Source: Owenia fusiformis | Lineage: Eukaryota; Annelida; Polychaeta; Sabellida; Oweniidae | Assembly (NCBI GenBank): GCA_903813345.2 | Contig: CAIIXF020000184.1 | Span: forward strand, 1-25,000 | DNA length: 25,000 bases | Reading direction: 5' to 3' | Shown here: piece after piece, positions 9,361 to 20,335 of the stretch | How positions within the stretch are numbered: position 1 is the first letter of the stretch | Layout: each line of letters starts with the position of its first letter | Notes under the pieces: generated by a model | Told to the model about the DNA's origin: nothing | What the model saw: the letters and a program-made list of their open reading frames with translations, nothing else | The model's database searches: none | Position numbers and translations under genes: made by a program

Positions 9361-11556
9361 GTGGTAACAACGGTGGAGAGTTCGCAATAGACCTCTCAAC
9401 GGGAGCAATAACATTAGCCAGTCCTTTAGATTATGAGACGGCAACATCATTCACTTTAGAGATTCGCGCTCAAGACAAACTAGGAGGGGTGGGATATTTG
9501 ACGGATACTGTTAGGGTAATCATCCAAGTGACTGGTATAAATGAAGGTTATCCTATATTTACTGAATCTATCTACTCAGCTGTATTATCCGAAGATAGCC
9601 CTCTTGGTACAACGATGATGCAAGTGATTGCAACAGATGCAGACGCTGGACTAGACGGTGATATTTTATATACCATGGCAACGAGCCCCGTGTTTCACAT
9701 TGATTCAGCCAAAGGATATATCACAACAAAAGTTATGTTAGATTACGAAGCAACGGAGTATTACAATTTTGAAGTTGTTGCTACTGATCAGGGGACGCCT
9801 GCTAAATCCTCAACAGCTACAATCAGTGTCACAATAACTGATGTAAACGATGAGGCGCCTGTTTGCACACCAGGGATCCTGACAAGCACATTGCGAGAGG
9901 ATGTTCCCATTGGAACTACCGTTGCAAGCTTATCTTGTTCTGATGCAGACTCTGGTCTGAACGCTGCTCTTAGCTTTGCGGTGACAACAGTTAATGGATA
10001 TCCATCTGCAACCCCTGTTGTCATATCAACAAATGGAATTGTCACAACAAATGCAGTTGTGGATTTTGAAACAATGTCTATTTTTGATATTGAGTTGACA
10101 GTTTCCGATAGTGGGACACCAAGTTTATCTACCACTCTAAGGCTATCTTTATCCCTATCCGACGTAAACGAATGCAATCCTGATCTTTCAGGCAATCCAA
10201 CGGGCATTAATATTCCGGAAAATACTGCAGTTGGATGTTCCGTTGTCACGATGAGTCACAAGAACTGTGATACATCTGAAAGTGTAATATTTAGTCTCAC
10301 TCCAATAAGTTCAGTTTTCATTATAAATCCTAATACAGGTAGAATTTCTGTTTCCAATGAGCTTGATAGAGAAACAACACCCAGATATGTCCTTAAAGTA
10401 AGAGCTGAGGATAGTGGAAAAGTTGATGGTATTAAAACAAGCACATTGTCGTATACAGTCACAATCACTGATGTAAATGACAACACACCTGCATTCAACC
10501 CTGCTGCGTATGTATTCACAATTGAGGAAGACAGTTCTACTGGAACCACGGTTGGAACATTAACAGCCACTGATATTGACGATGGGGCCAATCAAGATCT
10601 TTCATATACCATTACTTCAGGCAACACAGATAACATATTCAGAGTTGACAAAATTATTGCTACGCAAGTTGCTGAATTAATCATTGATGATAGCACCAAT
10701 TTGGATTATGAAGCATCACAGAAATATTCAATGGTGTTAACAGCAACTGATAGGGGGTCATTATCTTCAACAGCACGAATTGAGGTAATTATTCATGGCA
10801 TAAATGAGGAAACACCTGTCTTTATCCCTTCAAGTGTGTACACGAGTACAATTGCTGAATCATCAGCCCCTGGTTCTGTAATAATGACAGTTTCCGCAAC
10901 AGACGGTGATATTGGGAAAGATGGAGATGTATTTTATACTCTTGTATCAGGTGCATCAGGAAAATTTTCAATAGATTCAATTTCCGGGGATTTAAAAATA
11001 ATTTCCAAATTGGATTATGAAACACAAATAGCCTATACCCTACTAATTTCATGTGCAGACAATGGTATAAATCCAACGGCATATACATCAACTGGCACAG
11101 TGAGTGTTTTCATAACCGATTCAAATGATGAGGCTCCTGTTTGTACTCAAAATTCATATGTAGTAAGTCTTTCAGAGAATACATCACCTGGGGATGTTAT
11201 AACCACATTGATGTGTTCAGATACAGATGGGACATCACCAAACAGGGATCTGTTATATGAGATGACTAGTGGCGACGCAACATTTTTCGGAATTAATATG
11301 AATCAATTAGTTGTTTGGACTGGAGCTTCATTTGACTATGAATTGGTCAAAACTTTCTCCGTTACCATCAAAGTTAAAGACCAAGGAGTTCCTCAACATT
11401 TTGCAATGGTTGAAGTAACAGTGCAAATATCTGGAGTTAATGAGCATCCTCCAGTATTTTCGGCAGCAATATATAAAATATCTGTAATAGAAGATGCTGC
11501 AATCGGTACATCTATTGGAAGGATAATTGCTACAGATGCGGATGAGGGGACCGATG
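9361..11556 (+). CDS. Cadherin exon 15 (large): second half of EC11 to first half of EC18
   Basis: Acceptor CCTGTTTTTGTAG, donor CGATG|GTAAGA; phase 1 in, phase 1 out; 2,196 nt without a stop. Order: EC11 end (GEFAIDLSTGAI, LDYET) with linker GINEGYPIF; EC12 (SEDSPLGT) with DVNDEAPVC; EC13 (REDVPIGT, SLSCSDADS) with DVNECNPDL; EC14, an odd repeat; linker DVNDNTPAF; EC15 (EEDSSTGT) with GINEETPVF; EC16 with DSNDEAPVC; EC17 (SENTSPGD, TLMCSDTDG) with GVNEHPPVF; EC18 up to ATDADEG. The frame is open upstream of the first internal start-like codon as far as the acceptor, so this is an internal exon and not a gene start. Confidence 0.92.
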
Positions 11557-14348
11557 GTAAGATGATTTTTGCATCTGACATGCTTGAGATAATTTGCCGA
11601 TTTTATTTAATTTGATTTTACAGTCAAGTTTACAAAACCAATGGCTAATTGTTTCTTATTGTTTTTGATTGCTTGTTCTGCAGGGGATGTGAGGTTCACA
11701 ATCTCTAATGGGAATTCAGAAAACAAGTTCACTGTGGAACCAGTAAGTGGTGATTTGAGTTTGATAGCAGATTTGGACAGAGAGACATCAATATCATACT
11801 CTCTCACTATTACAGTATCAGACATGGGAACTCCTGCCATCACAGCCACAGCTATGGTCACAATAAGTGTAACTGATATTAATGACAATGCACCAGTTTG
11901 TGACCCATCAGTCTTTACAGCTGCACTGCAAGAAAGTGTTACAATTGGTACTAATGTAATCAGTATACTGTGTACTGATACTGATGAAGCCGCCAATGCT
12001 GTTATAGATTACTCGATAGGAAGTGGTAACACGAATGGAGATTTTAGTGTTGATACGTCCACTGGAGTTGTCTCAACTATGAATACATTAGACTATGAAA
12101 CATTACAATCATATACCTTAATATTACATGCAGCAGACCAAGGCGCCCCAGCGATGACATCATCTTTAACGCTTATGGTCACAGTAAGAAATGTCAATGA
12201 ATTTGCACCAGTCTTTATACCCACAAATACATATACAACTACAATCAATGAAAACGAAGCGTATGGACATGCTATTATCAATGTGCTTGCAAATGATGGC
12301 GATGGAAACACTGTTATATATGCTATAATATCTGGGGATCCAGCTGGGCTATTTGTCATAGATTCCGACACAGGGGAAGTCACATTGATGGGAAAATTGG
12401 ATAGAGAAACAACATCAAGCTATCTATTAATCATCAAAGCTGAAGATGGGAATGGAGTGAGTACACTTACTGGAACAGCTACACTTCATATTACAATTAA
12501 CGATGAAAACGATAATTCCCCGAAATGTAACCCTGACACGTACATTAGATATCCTGCTGAAGATGATTCTATTGGAACAGCATTGGCAACTTTACTGTGT
12601 ACTGACTTTGACGCAGGTGCAAACGCAGAGCTCACCTTCTCTATTATATTAGGAAACACAGGTAGTGACTTCAACATTAACCCTACGACTGGTATCATAT
12701 CTCTTGCCAATACTTTAGAATATGACAGCATCAGTACCCAGGAGTACCATTTGCTAGTTAATGTCATTGATGGCGGAGTACCCCCATTAACAGGTACTGC
12801 GTCGATTGCCGTTTATGTTTCATCTGTTAATGAATTCAATCCTATATTTACTGTCCCAATTGGTGGGTATGTAGCATCAATTGCTGAGGATATTGCAGTT
12901 GGAGATTCTGTAGTATCAGTAACTGCAACTGACCAAGACCTTGGAGATGCTGGCAATATAAAATACAGCATATTAGCTGGCAATTCTGATGGAAAGTTTA
13001 GAGTTGACAGTAGTTCAGGGCAGATACACATTTCTGCAAAATTAGATAGAGAAAACACTGATACATATACTCTCACATTAAGAGCAACCGACAGTCTTCC
13101 AGCAAATTCAGATGAGCGCTATACAGAAACGACGGTAATAGTTACAGTTACTGATGTAAATGATAACATTCCTGTGTTTAGTAGCGCTTCGTACACAGTG
13201 TCTGTATTGGAGGGAGCCACTGTCGGTACAGTTATAAAACAGGTTGCAGCAAGTGATGATGATATTGGCCTAAATGCTCAGGTATCTTTCTCAATTATCT
13301 CAGGAAACACTAACGGAGATTTCTCAATAGTAGGTGATGATATTTTTATTGCAAATCAGTTGGATCACGTAACAACTGGTCAATACAATTTACAAGTAAC
13401 TGCAACAGATGCCGGCACACCATCGCTGTCAGCCATAGTTACAGTGATTGTAAATGTTCAAGCTGAAAATGAATTTTCACCTGTGTTTACTACTGCCACA
13501 CATTCACTAAATATTAGGGAAGACATTGCAGTAGGATCGAGCATTTACTCTCCCATTGCAACGGACTTGGATGATGGAGTGCATGGTGATTTGGTGTATC
13601 AAATAATAAGTGGTAATCTACCATCGGGGACTACGTTCCAAATTGATCAGGGTTCTGGTGATATACGCGTCAGCTCATATCTTGATTATGACGTTGCACC
13701 ACAAAGTTATAAACTTGTTATCAAAGTGTCAGACAAACCAGGAACAGGGTCAACTACATATTCATCAACGATGACCTTGACTGTGAATCTTGATGATGTA
13801 AATGACAATAGTCCAGTATTCTCCAAGAATGCTTATTCAATAAATATTGATGAATCAATTTCAACAGGAACATCTGTCATCTCAGTTTCAGCAACAGATA
13901 ATGATTCTTCTAGCAATGGACAGATACGATACACAATCGTAGGTGGCGATGGAGTGGGTATATTCTCTCTTGCGACTATAACTGGTGAAATAACCTCTAT
14001 TGCACTTCTTGACTTTGAAACCAAACAATCATACACAATGCTGATCAAGGCTAAAGATTTAGGAACTCCTTCAAAGTCTTCATTGTCGATTTTACAGATA
14101 AATGTAAATGACGTAAATGACAATATGCCTACTTTCCAACCAACCAACTACTTGGTTGCTGTAGACGAAAACCAACCAGCTGGAATATTCATAGCTACAG
14201 TTGGAGCAAGTGATTCAGATACTGGTGCAAATGCCGCCATGGCATTTGTCATAAATGCTGAAACCGACCCATATAGGCACTTTACGATTGGTTCAACAAG
14301 TGGAGTTATACAAACTACAACTTTGTTAGATAGAGAAACTATATCAAG
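11355..14348 (+). repeat. Nine-EC super-repeat, copy A (EC18-EC26)
   Basis: Bounds are given at the point in EC17 that corresponds to the phase-2 intron sites in EC26, EC35 and EC44; there is no intron there in this copy, but one (11557-11683) lies inside EC18. Coding length is about 2,867 nt. Linker types in order (DINDN-C, NVNEF, DENDN-C, SVNEF, DVNDN, QAENEF, then three DxNDN) match copies B and C except that EC19 also has the Cys pair. Marker repeats: EC20 with SGDPAGLFVID, EC22 with TDSLPANSDERY, EC24 with LDYDVAPQSY. Confidence 0.8.
11684..14348 (+). CDS. Cadherin exon 16 (large): second half of EC18 to first half of EC26
   Basis: Acceptor GCTTGTTCTGCAG, donor ATCAAG|GTCAGT; phase 1 in, phase 2 out; 2,665 nt, open throughout. 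It carries EC18 end (linker DINDNAPVC), EC19 (NVNEFAPVF), EC20 (DENDNSPKC), EC21 (SVNEFNPIF), EC22 (DVNDNIPVF), EC23 (QAENEFSPVF), EC24 (DVNDNSPVF), EC25 (DVNDNMPTF) and the front of EC26, ending at LDRETIS. The order of repeat subtypes matches exons 17 and 18 position by position, so most of this exon is copy A of the nine-EC super-repeat. An ATG at 11641 lies inside the preceding intron and is not the start. Confidence 0.93.
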
Positions 14349-14486
14349 GTCAGTATGTTGAATGATGTATGTCTACAATTCATAGTTTTGTAGTATGATT
14401 TCGTTCTTATAGCCTAAGTATAAGCTTTAGGACATACAGTATGAATGAGATTTTGTCTTAGATAGCATAGGTGTTGTGTTTTTCAG

Positions 14487-15768
14487 TTATCAACTTGAAG
14501 TCTTTGCAGTAGATGGTGGTATGATAGCGATGACTGGTACAACTACAGTTACCGTCAATGTAGATGATCTCAATGACAACACCCCCATTTTCAGCAACCT
14601 CCCTACATTTGTTAATGTCAATGAAGATGCAGCATTATCTAGCAATGTATTTACAGTATCTGCAAATGACTTTGATGCAGGTATCAATGCAGTTACGAAG
14701 TATTTCATCGATGATGGAAACTCATTGGGGCATTTTGCTATAGACATCAATTCAGGCGTAATATCAACAATTCAGGAACTAGACAGAGAAACTACTCCAT
14801 CGTATACATTAGTAATACGTGTATCGGACACAGGGGTGGTCCCCCTTCAGTTGTCCTCTTCTTTGGTTGTCACAATAAATGATGTAAACGATAACACCCC
14901 TGCCTTCAATGCAGCATCCTACCAGTTTAGTATTGAAGAAGGCTCAATTGTTTCAACACTGGTAGGGCGCGTATAAGCTACTGATATAGACAACGACTTG
15001 AATGGCAATATAATGTATAGCATAATAACTGGAAACATTAATGGAGATTTTGCTATTGATTCTACCACAGGAGCTATAAGAACTGTCAACACGTTAGACT
15101 TTGAAACAATGAGTGGTTATGCATTGACTATACAAGCTGAAGATCAAGGAGTACCAAAGAAAAGCATTTTAGTGAATGCGTTCATCAATATTTTGAATGT
15201 TAATGAGAACGAACCAGACTTCACCCCATCTGATATCTATAATGCAGCAATAAGTGAAGGAGCAAATTATGGAGACGTGATACTAACAGTAGGTGCAACA
15301 GATGCAGATGGTGATGAAGTGTCATTCACTGTTATAGCAGGAGACCCATCTGGAATGTTTAATATTGACTCGACATCAGGTGTGATACGTCTACTTGGAA
15401 CCTTAGACAGAGAAACATTGCCTTCGTTTACGCTCAAAGTAGAGGCCAAAGATAGTCATGGTTTGGTCAGCCAAGCAACAGTTAATATCAGTATAACCGA
15501 TGAAAATGATAATTCTCCTATTTGTAGCCCGTCATCAATAACCAAGTACATTGAAGAGGATGAAGCTGTAATGGCTTCTATTGCAAGCCTCACTTGTTTA
15601 GATGCTGATCTAGGAGTGAACCAAGAATTGCTATATGTAATAGATGGTGGAAATACTGAGAGGAAATTTGCAATAAATGCCATAACTGGTGTCATAAATC
15701 TTGTAAACTCACTTGACTTTGAATCCACCAAAGTTTACAGTCTAGATGTAGCAATAACTGATACGGGT
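14487..15768 (+). CDS. Cadherin exon 17, part before the transposon: EC26 to first part of EC30
   Basis: Acceptor TGTGTTTTTCAG; phase 2 in. Order: EC26 end (YQLEVFAVDGG) with DLNDNTPIF; EC27 (NEDAALSS) with DVNDNTPAF; EC28, which contains a TAA at 14974-14976; linker NVNENEPDF; EC29 (GDPSGMFNIDSTSG signature, LDRET) with DENDNSPIC; EC30 with Cys pair (SLTCLDADL) up to ITDTG. The exon is then interrupted by an inserted element. Removing the element and one CGGGT copy joins ITDTG directly to IPSRSS in the continuing block, giving an ordinary cadherin strand. Confidence 0.85.
14974..14976 (+). other. In-frame nonsense codon TAA within EC28
   Basis: The frame reads STLVGRV, stop, ATDIDNDLNGNIMYS. 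Other repeats have an amino acid between the V and ATD at this point (for example QVIATDAD, TLTATDID). The stop is therefore a point change inside a well-formed calcium-binding loop and not the end of a gene. The frame stays cadherin-like on both sides with no frameshift. Confidence 0.8.
15764..15768 (+). repeat. Left copy of 5-bp target-site duplication (CGGGT)
   Basis: CGGGT stands directly before the element's terminal CAGGGGCG. The same five bases follow its other end (CCACTG) at 18605-18609. In the uninterrupted coding sequence CGGGT would occur once. Confidence 0.8.
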
Positions 15769-18604
15769 CAGGGGCGTAGGAAGGTGTAAATTCAACACTA
15801 CGCCAAAAATCCCGCCAAAAATATGAAACAATTGTGCCAATATTCTAAATCAAAATGCCTATTTTATGCTCGTAAAACGTCATTTTATGGAAACATAGAT
15901 TTTAAGCTTGCAATGTTTTTCACAACCTAAATGTGAACGGAAATACTTAAGCGATGCATTTGTATGGGCGATTGGTCATCGTATAGGTTGGCGTTTCGAT
16001 TTTATATGCAAGCTTTAAATCACTGATACCTTTTTAATGTGCTTTAAAATGTTCGAATGATTTTCATCATTTAAAATCACCTTGGAAAGCATATCTTTTA
16101 AATCTCGACACAAATTATTTTCACTTTGCTAAAGTCTCGAACGATTGAGACGACCAATTTCCAAATAACAATGAGAGATTTTTTAATCATTTTCGAATAA
16201 TTGAATTTAGATATGTAGTATTGTCTGATTCCATCGTGTACCGTGCAATACAATATGTACACATTAAAAAAACAAGTTTGATCACTTGATATAAAGAAAC
16301 GCATTCGTGATCAATGAGACAAATAAACACCCCCCCACAAAGGTCAAATCGAGGTCAATGTGACTTAGGGGGTGCCAAAATGTTTTAAAACCAAGAATCT
16401 ATTATTTTTCAAATGAAAAAAAAACTAGGTAATCGCTTTTCTAGAACTGAAATCAATGGAACGTGTAATTGAATAATCAGCATTTTCAAGTTGTTTTTGT
16501 CTTTAACATTTATATTTCAAGAAGTACTACAAATAACAATTAGTGATTTAGTAAGAAAATATATAATTGTTGACTTAACTATAATTTCGTGTCTATGATT
16601 TTGCCTAGCAACGGAATATAAATCGATGTAGTGAAATTAAAAAAATTGGGGTAGGGGAGAATAAAAAAATATACATCTAAAGGAGGAGGGAAATTAGCGC
16701 AACAGATTTTGGACATTCATATGTTGGATTTTGGCCATTTTCTGAGGATTTAAACAATTGCATATGTTAGGCCAATGCATTACCTCCAGGAAAATCACTT
16801 CTAGAGATGATAAAATAATTTCGACTTAGAGACAGGGTAGATGCAAACAACCCACCCACATGTTTTTTCTGAAATGTTTTCCTAATTTTCGACCCCTTCC
16901 ATCCCTGCTTTTTTAATTTTTCTTGCATCAATATGTTGCATTTTGACAAATAAGTAACCACTTTAAAGGAATAAGTGATTCCTTCAGGGGTTTTAAAGAT
17001 ACCCATTATGGGTGACCAAACTTAGCTGAAAGCAATGATTTTTCCTATGGGAAAATAACATGGGAAATATCGTTTTCCACTTTATCTAAAAGGAATCATT
17101 TATTCCTTTTAAGGGATTAACTGTGTGTCAAAACGCAACATACTGATGCAAGAAAAATTAAAAAAGCAGGGATGGAAGGGGTTGAAAATCAGGAAAACAC
17201 TTCAGAAAAAAACATGTGGGTGGGTTGTTTGCATCTACCCTGTCTCAAAGTCGAAATTATTTTATCATCTCTAGAAGTGATTTTCCTGGAGGTAATGCTT
17301 TTGCCTAACATATGCACCTCTTTAAATCCCCAGGAAATGGCCAAAATCTGTTGCGCTAACTTCCCTCCTCCTTTAAAGAGGTTCATCATTATAATTATAT
17401 GATACCATAGTTTGCATAAGCATTACGGAACATGCAGAAAAAAATTCAAAGGTATTTGAAGTAGTTTTTGAAAAAAACAGTTTTTCTCTCAAATTTGTGA
17501 TGAGAACCCGATTCACGAATATTTGGCGAAATTGTATTTTACTTTTAAAATTCGACAGTCAATAGTGGCTTGATTTTCATGAAATGAAGCATGTTGGTAA
17601 TGGAATTCAATCTGTTAAAGTCCCCGTCTAAAGTTTGAAAATATTTTTTATCATTCATTTACTATTTGTCAGGACTTAAAAAGTGATTTTAGAGATTTTT
17701 GAACAAAAAAAAAAATTTGAAAAAAAAGTTGTGAGCATTTCATTTCTCAAATATTCAAATTTCCCGCCATTTTTCAAAAAAAGTTGAAATTTCTTTATTA
17801 TCAAATATTTCTTAATGCATTTCAAAAAAGATTATCTTTTTAACACCAATGCAAAGATTGAACAAAGGACACACTATTTCAATAATAAAATGCCATATTT
17901 AATGGGCCACTTCAATGTTTTAGCATATCAAAAATATTTTGAAACATAAGTGATGTCACTAAGGTAACAAAAACTTTTTGAAAAGAATTGAATTTTTTTT
18001 TCGATGTCAATCTTTTCTAAATATGCTAGACTTTCATAAAAACCAATGTTGATTGTCTAACCAGGTTAAAAGGAAGAATAAATTATGTTTTAGATATCAT
18101 TGTACCATTGGTTTCTATGAGAACTATAATTTTGAAATGCATTTTTCTCAGAACCATTTTCATGCACTGATAAGTTCATTTCTCGCTTGTTTATCAACCG
18201 ATTTTCTTATTTTTTTCGGCAAAAAACATGGGAGGATGTATGCTATGCATTGGTATGAATTGTGGCTAATTAGAAGATATGAGTGACCTCTAAAAGTTGG
18301 TTTTAAATAAATTCACAAATTTTGGAACATATCACACTTTGATAACATTGGGTAAGACTACAATATAAGCCAAAGTGGTTTAAACTTTACATGGGGCCTT
18401 TAAATGATATTTGCCAGACAGACCAATAATGATATGGTATCCACAAAACATTTCTTTAGGATAGTGTGCTCGAGATTACTTTTACAATTTATGAACAATG
18501 AGAAAATATGACTAAAGAACATAGGAAAATTAATAAGTCTTTTTTATTCTCACTTTTCAACACTACGCACTGGCGTTTTGGCGTACATTGTTCCTACGCC
18601 ACTG
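15769..18604. mobile_element. 2,836-bp non-autonomous DNA transposon inserted in the coding exon (hAT-like ends)
   Basis: Left end CAGGGGCGTAGGAA and right end, read inward, CAGTGGCGTAGGAA form a short terminal inverted repeat with one mismatch. A 13-base subterminal motif TTCAACACTACGC occurs in the same orientation near both ends (about 15792 and 18557). Flanking CGGGT copies are the target duplication. CAG...CTG ends with GGCG are reminiscent of the hAT superfamily, but most hAT elements make 8-bp duplications, so the family call is tentative. No transposase-like frame is visible on either strand; the interior is AT-rich and carries a nested palindrome. The element brings a stop (TAA at 15787-15789) into the cadherin frame 19 bases in. 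An AAG|GTGTAA donor-like site lies at 15783/15784, but no convincing in-frame acceptor is seen near the right end. Confidence 0.85.
16680..17373. mobile_element. Nested 694-bp palindromic element (foldback/MITE-like)
   Basis: The left arm (about 16680-16984) and right arm (about 17091-17373) are imperfect reverse complements over roughly 280-300 bp, separated by a loop of about 106 bp. The ends read AAGGAGGAGGGAA on the left and its exact complement at 17361-17373. TA flanks both sides (16678-16679 and 17374-17375), compatible with a TA target duplication. Weak open frames on both strands here are mirror translations of the two arms, not genes. It lies inside the exonic transposon, so it is probably a second, nested insertion. 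Confidence 0.8.
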
Positions 18605-18609
18605 CGGGT
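18605..18609 (+). repeat. Right copy of 5-bp target-site duplication (CGGGT)
   Basis: It matches the copy at 15764-15768 exactly and is followed at once by ATACCAAGTAGG, the continuation of the cadherin frame. Confidence 0.8.
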
Positions 18610-20168
18610 ATACCAAGTAGGTCATCTATTGCCCAAGTATATGTTCATGTAACACCAATAAATGAACACACTCCAATTTTCTCATCGCCCACTGGTTATT
18701 CATCATCAATTAGTGAAGGCGCTCCTTTAGGAACAATGCTCATGACCTTGTCTGCTTCAGATGATGATTCTGGTTCACATGGTCAAGTAAGATATTCTTT
18801 TTTATCTGGAAATGCAAATGGTGATTTTGCGATTGTCTCGAGCAATGGAGAAATCGTTACAACAAGTAGGTTAGATAGAGAAACTACTGATTCATATACA
18901 TTTACTGTAAGGGCTTCAGATAGTTCACCCGGCAGCGCAGATGAACGATCTGTTGATGCAACAGTTAATGTGATGATTACTGATGCTAATGACAATGCTC
19001 CAATCTTCTCACCATTGGTGTACACAACAACTTTGCTTGAAGGAGCTGGTGTTGGAACGATAGTGGAAGCAGTGACATCGACAGACAGGGATCTTGGTAC
19101 CAATGCGGTTACAACATACAGCATTACAGCTGGAAATAGTGATGATAAGTTTGCAATGGTTAGTAATGAGATTGTTACAACAGGTGCACTAAACCAGACT
19201 AACATTGCTCAATACCGATTAGAGATCACTGCAACAGATCGTGGAATTCCTCCACTAAGCTCGGTTGCACATGTAGTAATAAATGTCCTTGTCCAGAATG
19301 ACTATACACCTGTATTTAATGAGTACACACGAACAGTGTCCATTCTGGAAAATATCCCCATTGGGTCGTCTATATACACTGCAGTGGCAACAGACGGTGA
19401 TCATGATAGTCTAGCCTATTCAATCACACGGGGAAACAGTTTAAACAACTCTACATTCATTATAGATTTTGCAACAGGTGAAGTAAAAGTTGGCTCATAC
19501 TTAGACTATGATACCAATCCACAGAGGTATACACTTACAATAAGTGTAAGTGATGTAATGGACTCTACAAACACTCGTAACACAAACACAATGACTCTGA
19601 CTGTGAAACTCTTGGATGTCAATGACAACGCTCCTGCGTTCCCACAAAGCTCATATACTGTTAATATTGACGAATCAGCTGGCATTGGTGACAAGGTTGC
19701 TGTGTTAAGTGCAACAGATGCTGATGCAACCAGCAACGCTGATATCTTGTACTCCATATCAGGAGGGGAAGGAATAGATCTGTTTACCATTGGTGCATCA
19801 ACTGGAGAAATATTCACACTTGATAGTTTGGATGCGGAAACAAAATCATCATATGTTATTCATGTAAAAGCAAGTGATCGAGGAACCCCTGCTTTGTCGA
19901 CGATAATTAACGTTGTGGTCAATGTTAATGATGTGAACGATAATGTCCCTACGTTTGAACATGTACTGTACAGTACAAGCATACTTGAAAACCAACCAGA
20001 GAATACTTTTATTGCTACAGTAAATGCAGACGATGGTGACACTATGGTAAATGGTCAGATAACATATAGTATTCTGAGCAGTACAGATCCAAATGGTCAT
20101 TTTAATATCAATGCAAGCTCTGGTCTAGTGACAACAAATGCTATATTGGACAGGGAATCTATTGACGG
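18610..20168 (+). CDS. Cadherin exon 17, part after the transposon: rest of EC30 to first half of EC35
   Basis: It continues in the same frame from IPSRSSIAQVYVHV. Order: linker PINEHTPIF; EC31 (SEGAPLGT, SDSSPGSADER signature) with DANDNAPIF; EC32 (LNQTN in place of LDRE) with VQNDYTPVF; EC33 (LDYDTNPQRY) with DVNDNAPAF; EC34 (GGEGIDLF) with DVNDNVPTF; EC35 to LDRESIDG. Donor GACGG|GTAAGT, phase 2 out. The frame is open back to an ATG at 18508 inside the transposon, but that extension is element sequence. Exon 17 without the element is 2,841 nt, close to the 2,856 nt of exon 18, its apparent duplicate. Confidence 0.9.
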
Positions 20169-20335
20169 GTAAGTAGATGCTTTTATTGTTTGTGATTTAT
20201 AGTGTGACAGAACTCAAGGCACATAAAATATTAACTGTTACACTAAAACTAAAAATTAAATCAAACTCTATACAACCTTTAAAAGTATATCTTCTCTATA
20301 CTTTAGTAGTCAAACTCTATGTGATTATGTTCCAG

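Larger units (their letters stand above)
14487..20168 (+). repeat. Nine-EC super-repeat, copy B (EC27-EC35), interrupted by transposon
   Basis: Bounded by phase-2 introns in EC26 and EC35. Linker types: DVNDN, NVNEN, DENDN-C, PINEH, DANDN, VQNDY, DVNDN, DVNDN, DTNDN. Marker repeats: EC29 with AGDPSGMFNID, EC30 with the Cys pair, EC31 with SDSSPGSADERS, EC33 with LDYDTNPQRY, EC35 with STDPNGHFNI. Without the inserted element it is 947 codons. Confidence 0.85.

Noticed and set aside
9788-10249. Antisense open frame of 153 codons opposite EC12-EC14
   Set aside because: It is the mirror of a cadherin-coding exon with no recognisable domain. Similar antisense frames lie opposite every large cadherin exon (for example 7105-7497, 11607-11996, 18783-19205), as expected from codon bias.
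11641-11683. ATG at 11641 as the start of a new gene
   Set aside because: The first 43 bases lie upstream of a good acceptor (TTGTTCTGCAG) and read as non-cadherin sequence. The exon completes EC18 begun in the previous exon, in the right phase.
16767-17402. Opposed open frames of about 76-79 codons (16767-17006 minus, 17172-17402 plus)
   Set aside because: They are translations of the two arms of one palindrome, so they resemble each other without being genes.
15769-18604. The 2.8-kb interruption as an ordinary intron
   Set aside because: No matching GT-AG pair sits at the points where cadherin coding stops and resumes. Inverted ends plus a 5-bp duplication explain the boundaries exactly.
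18508-18609. ATG at 18508 as a genuine start codon
   Set aside because: It lies inside the transposon, has no signal peptide after it, and joins cadherin sequence mid-repeat. Kept only as a possibility under the gene-status finding.
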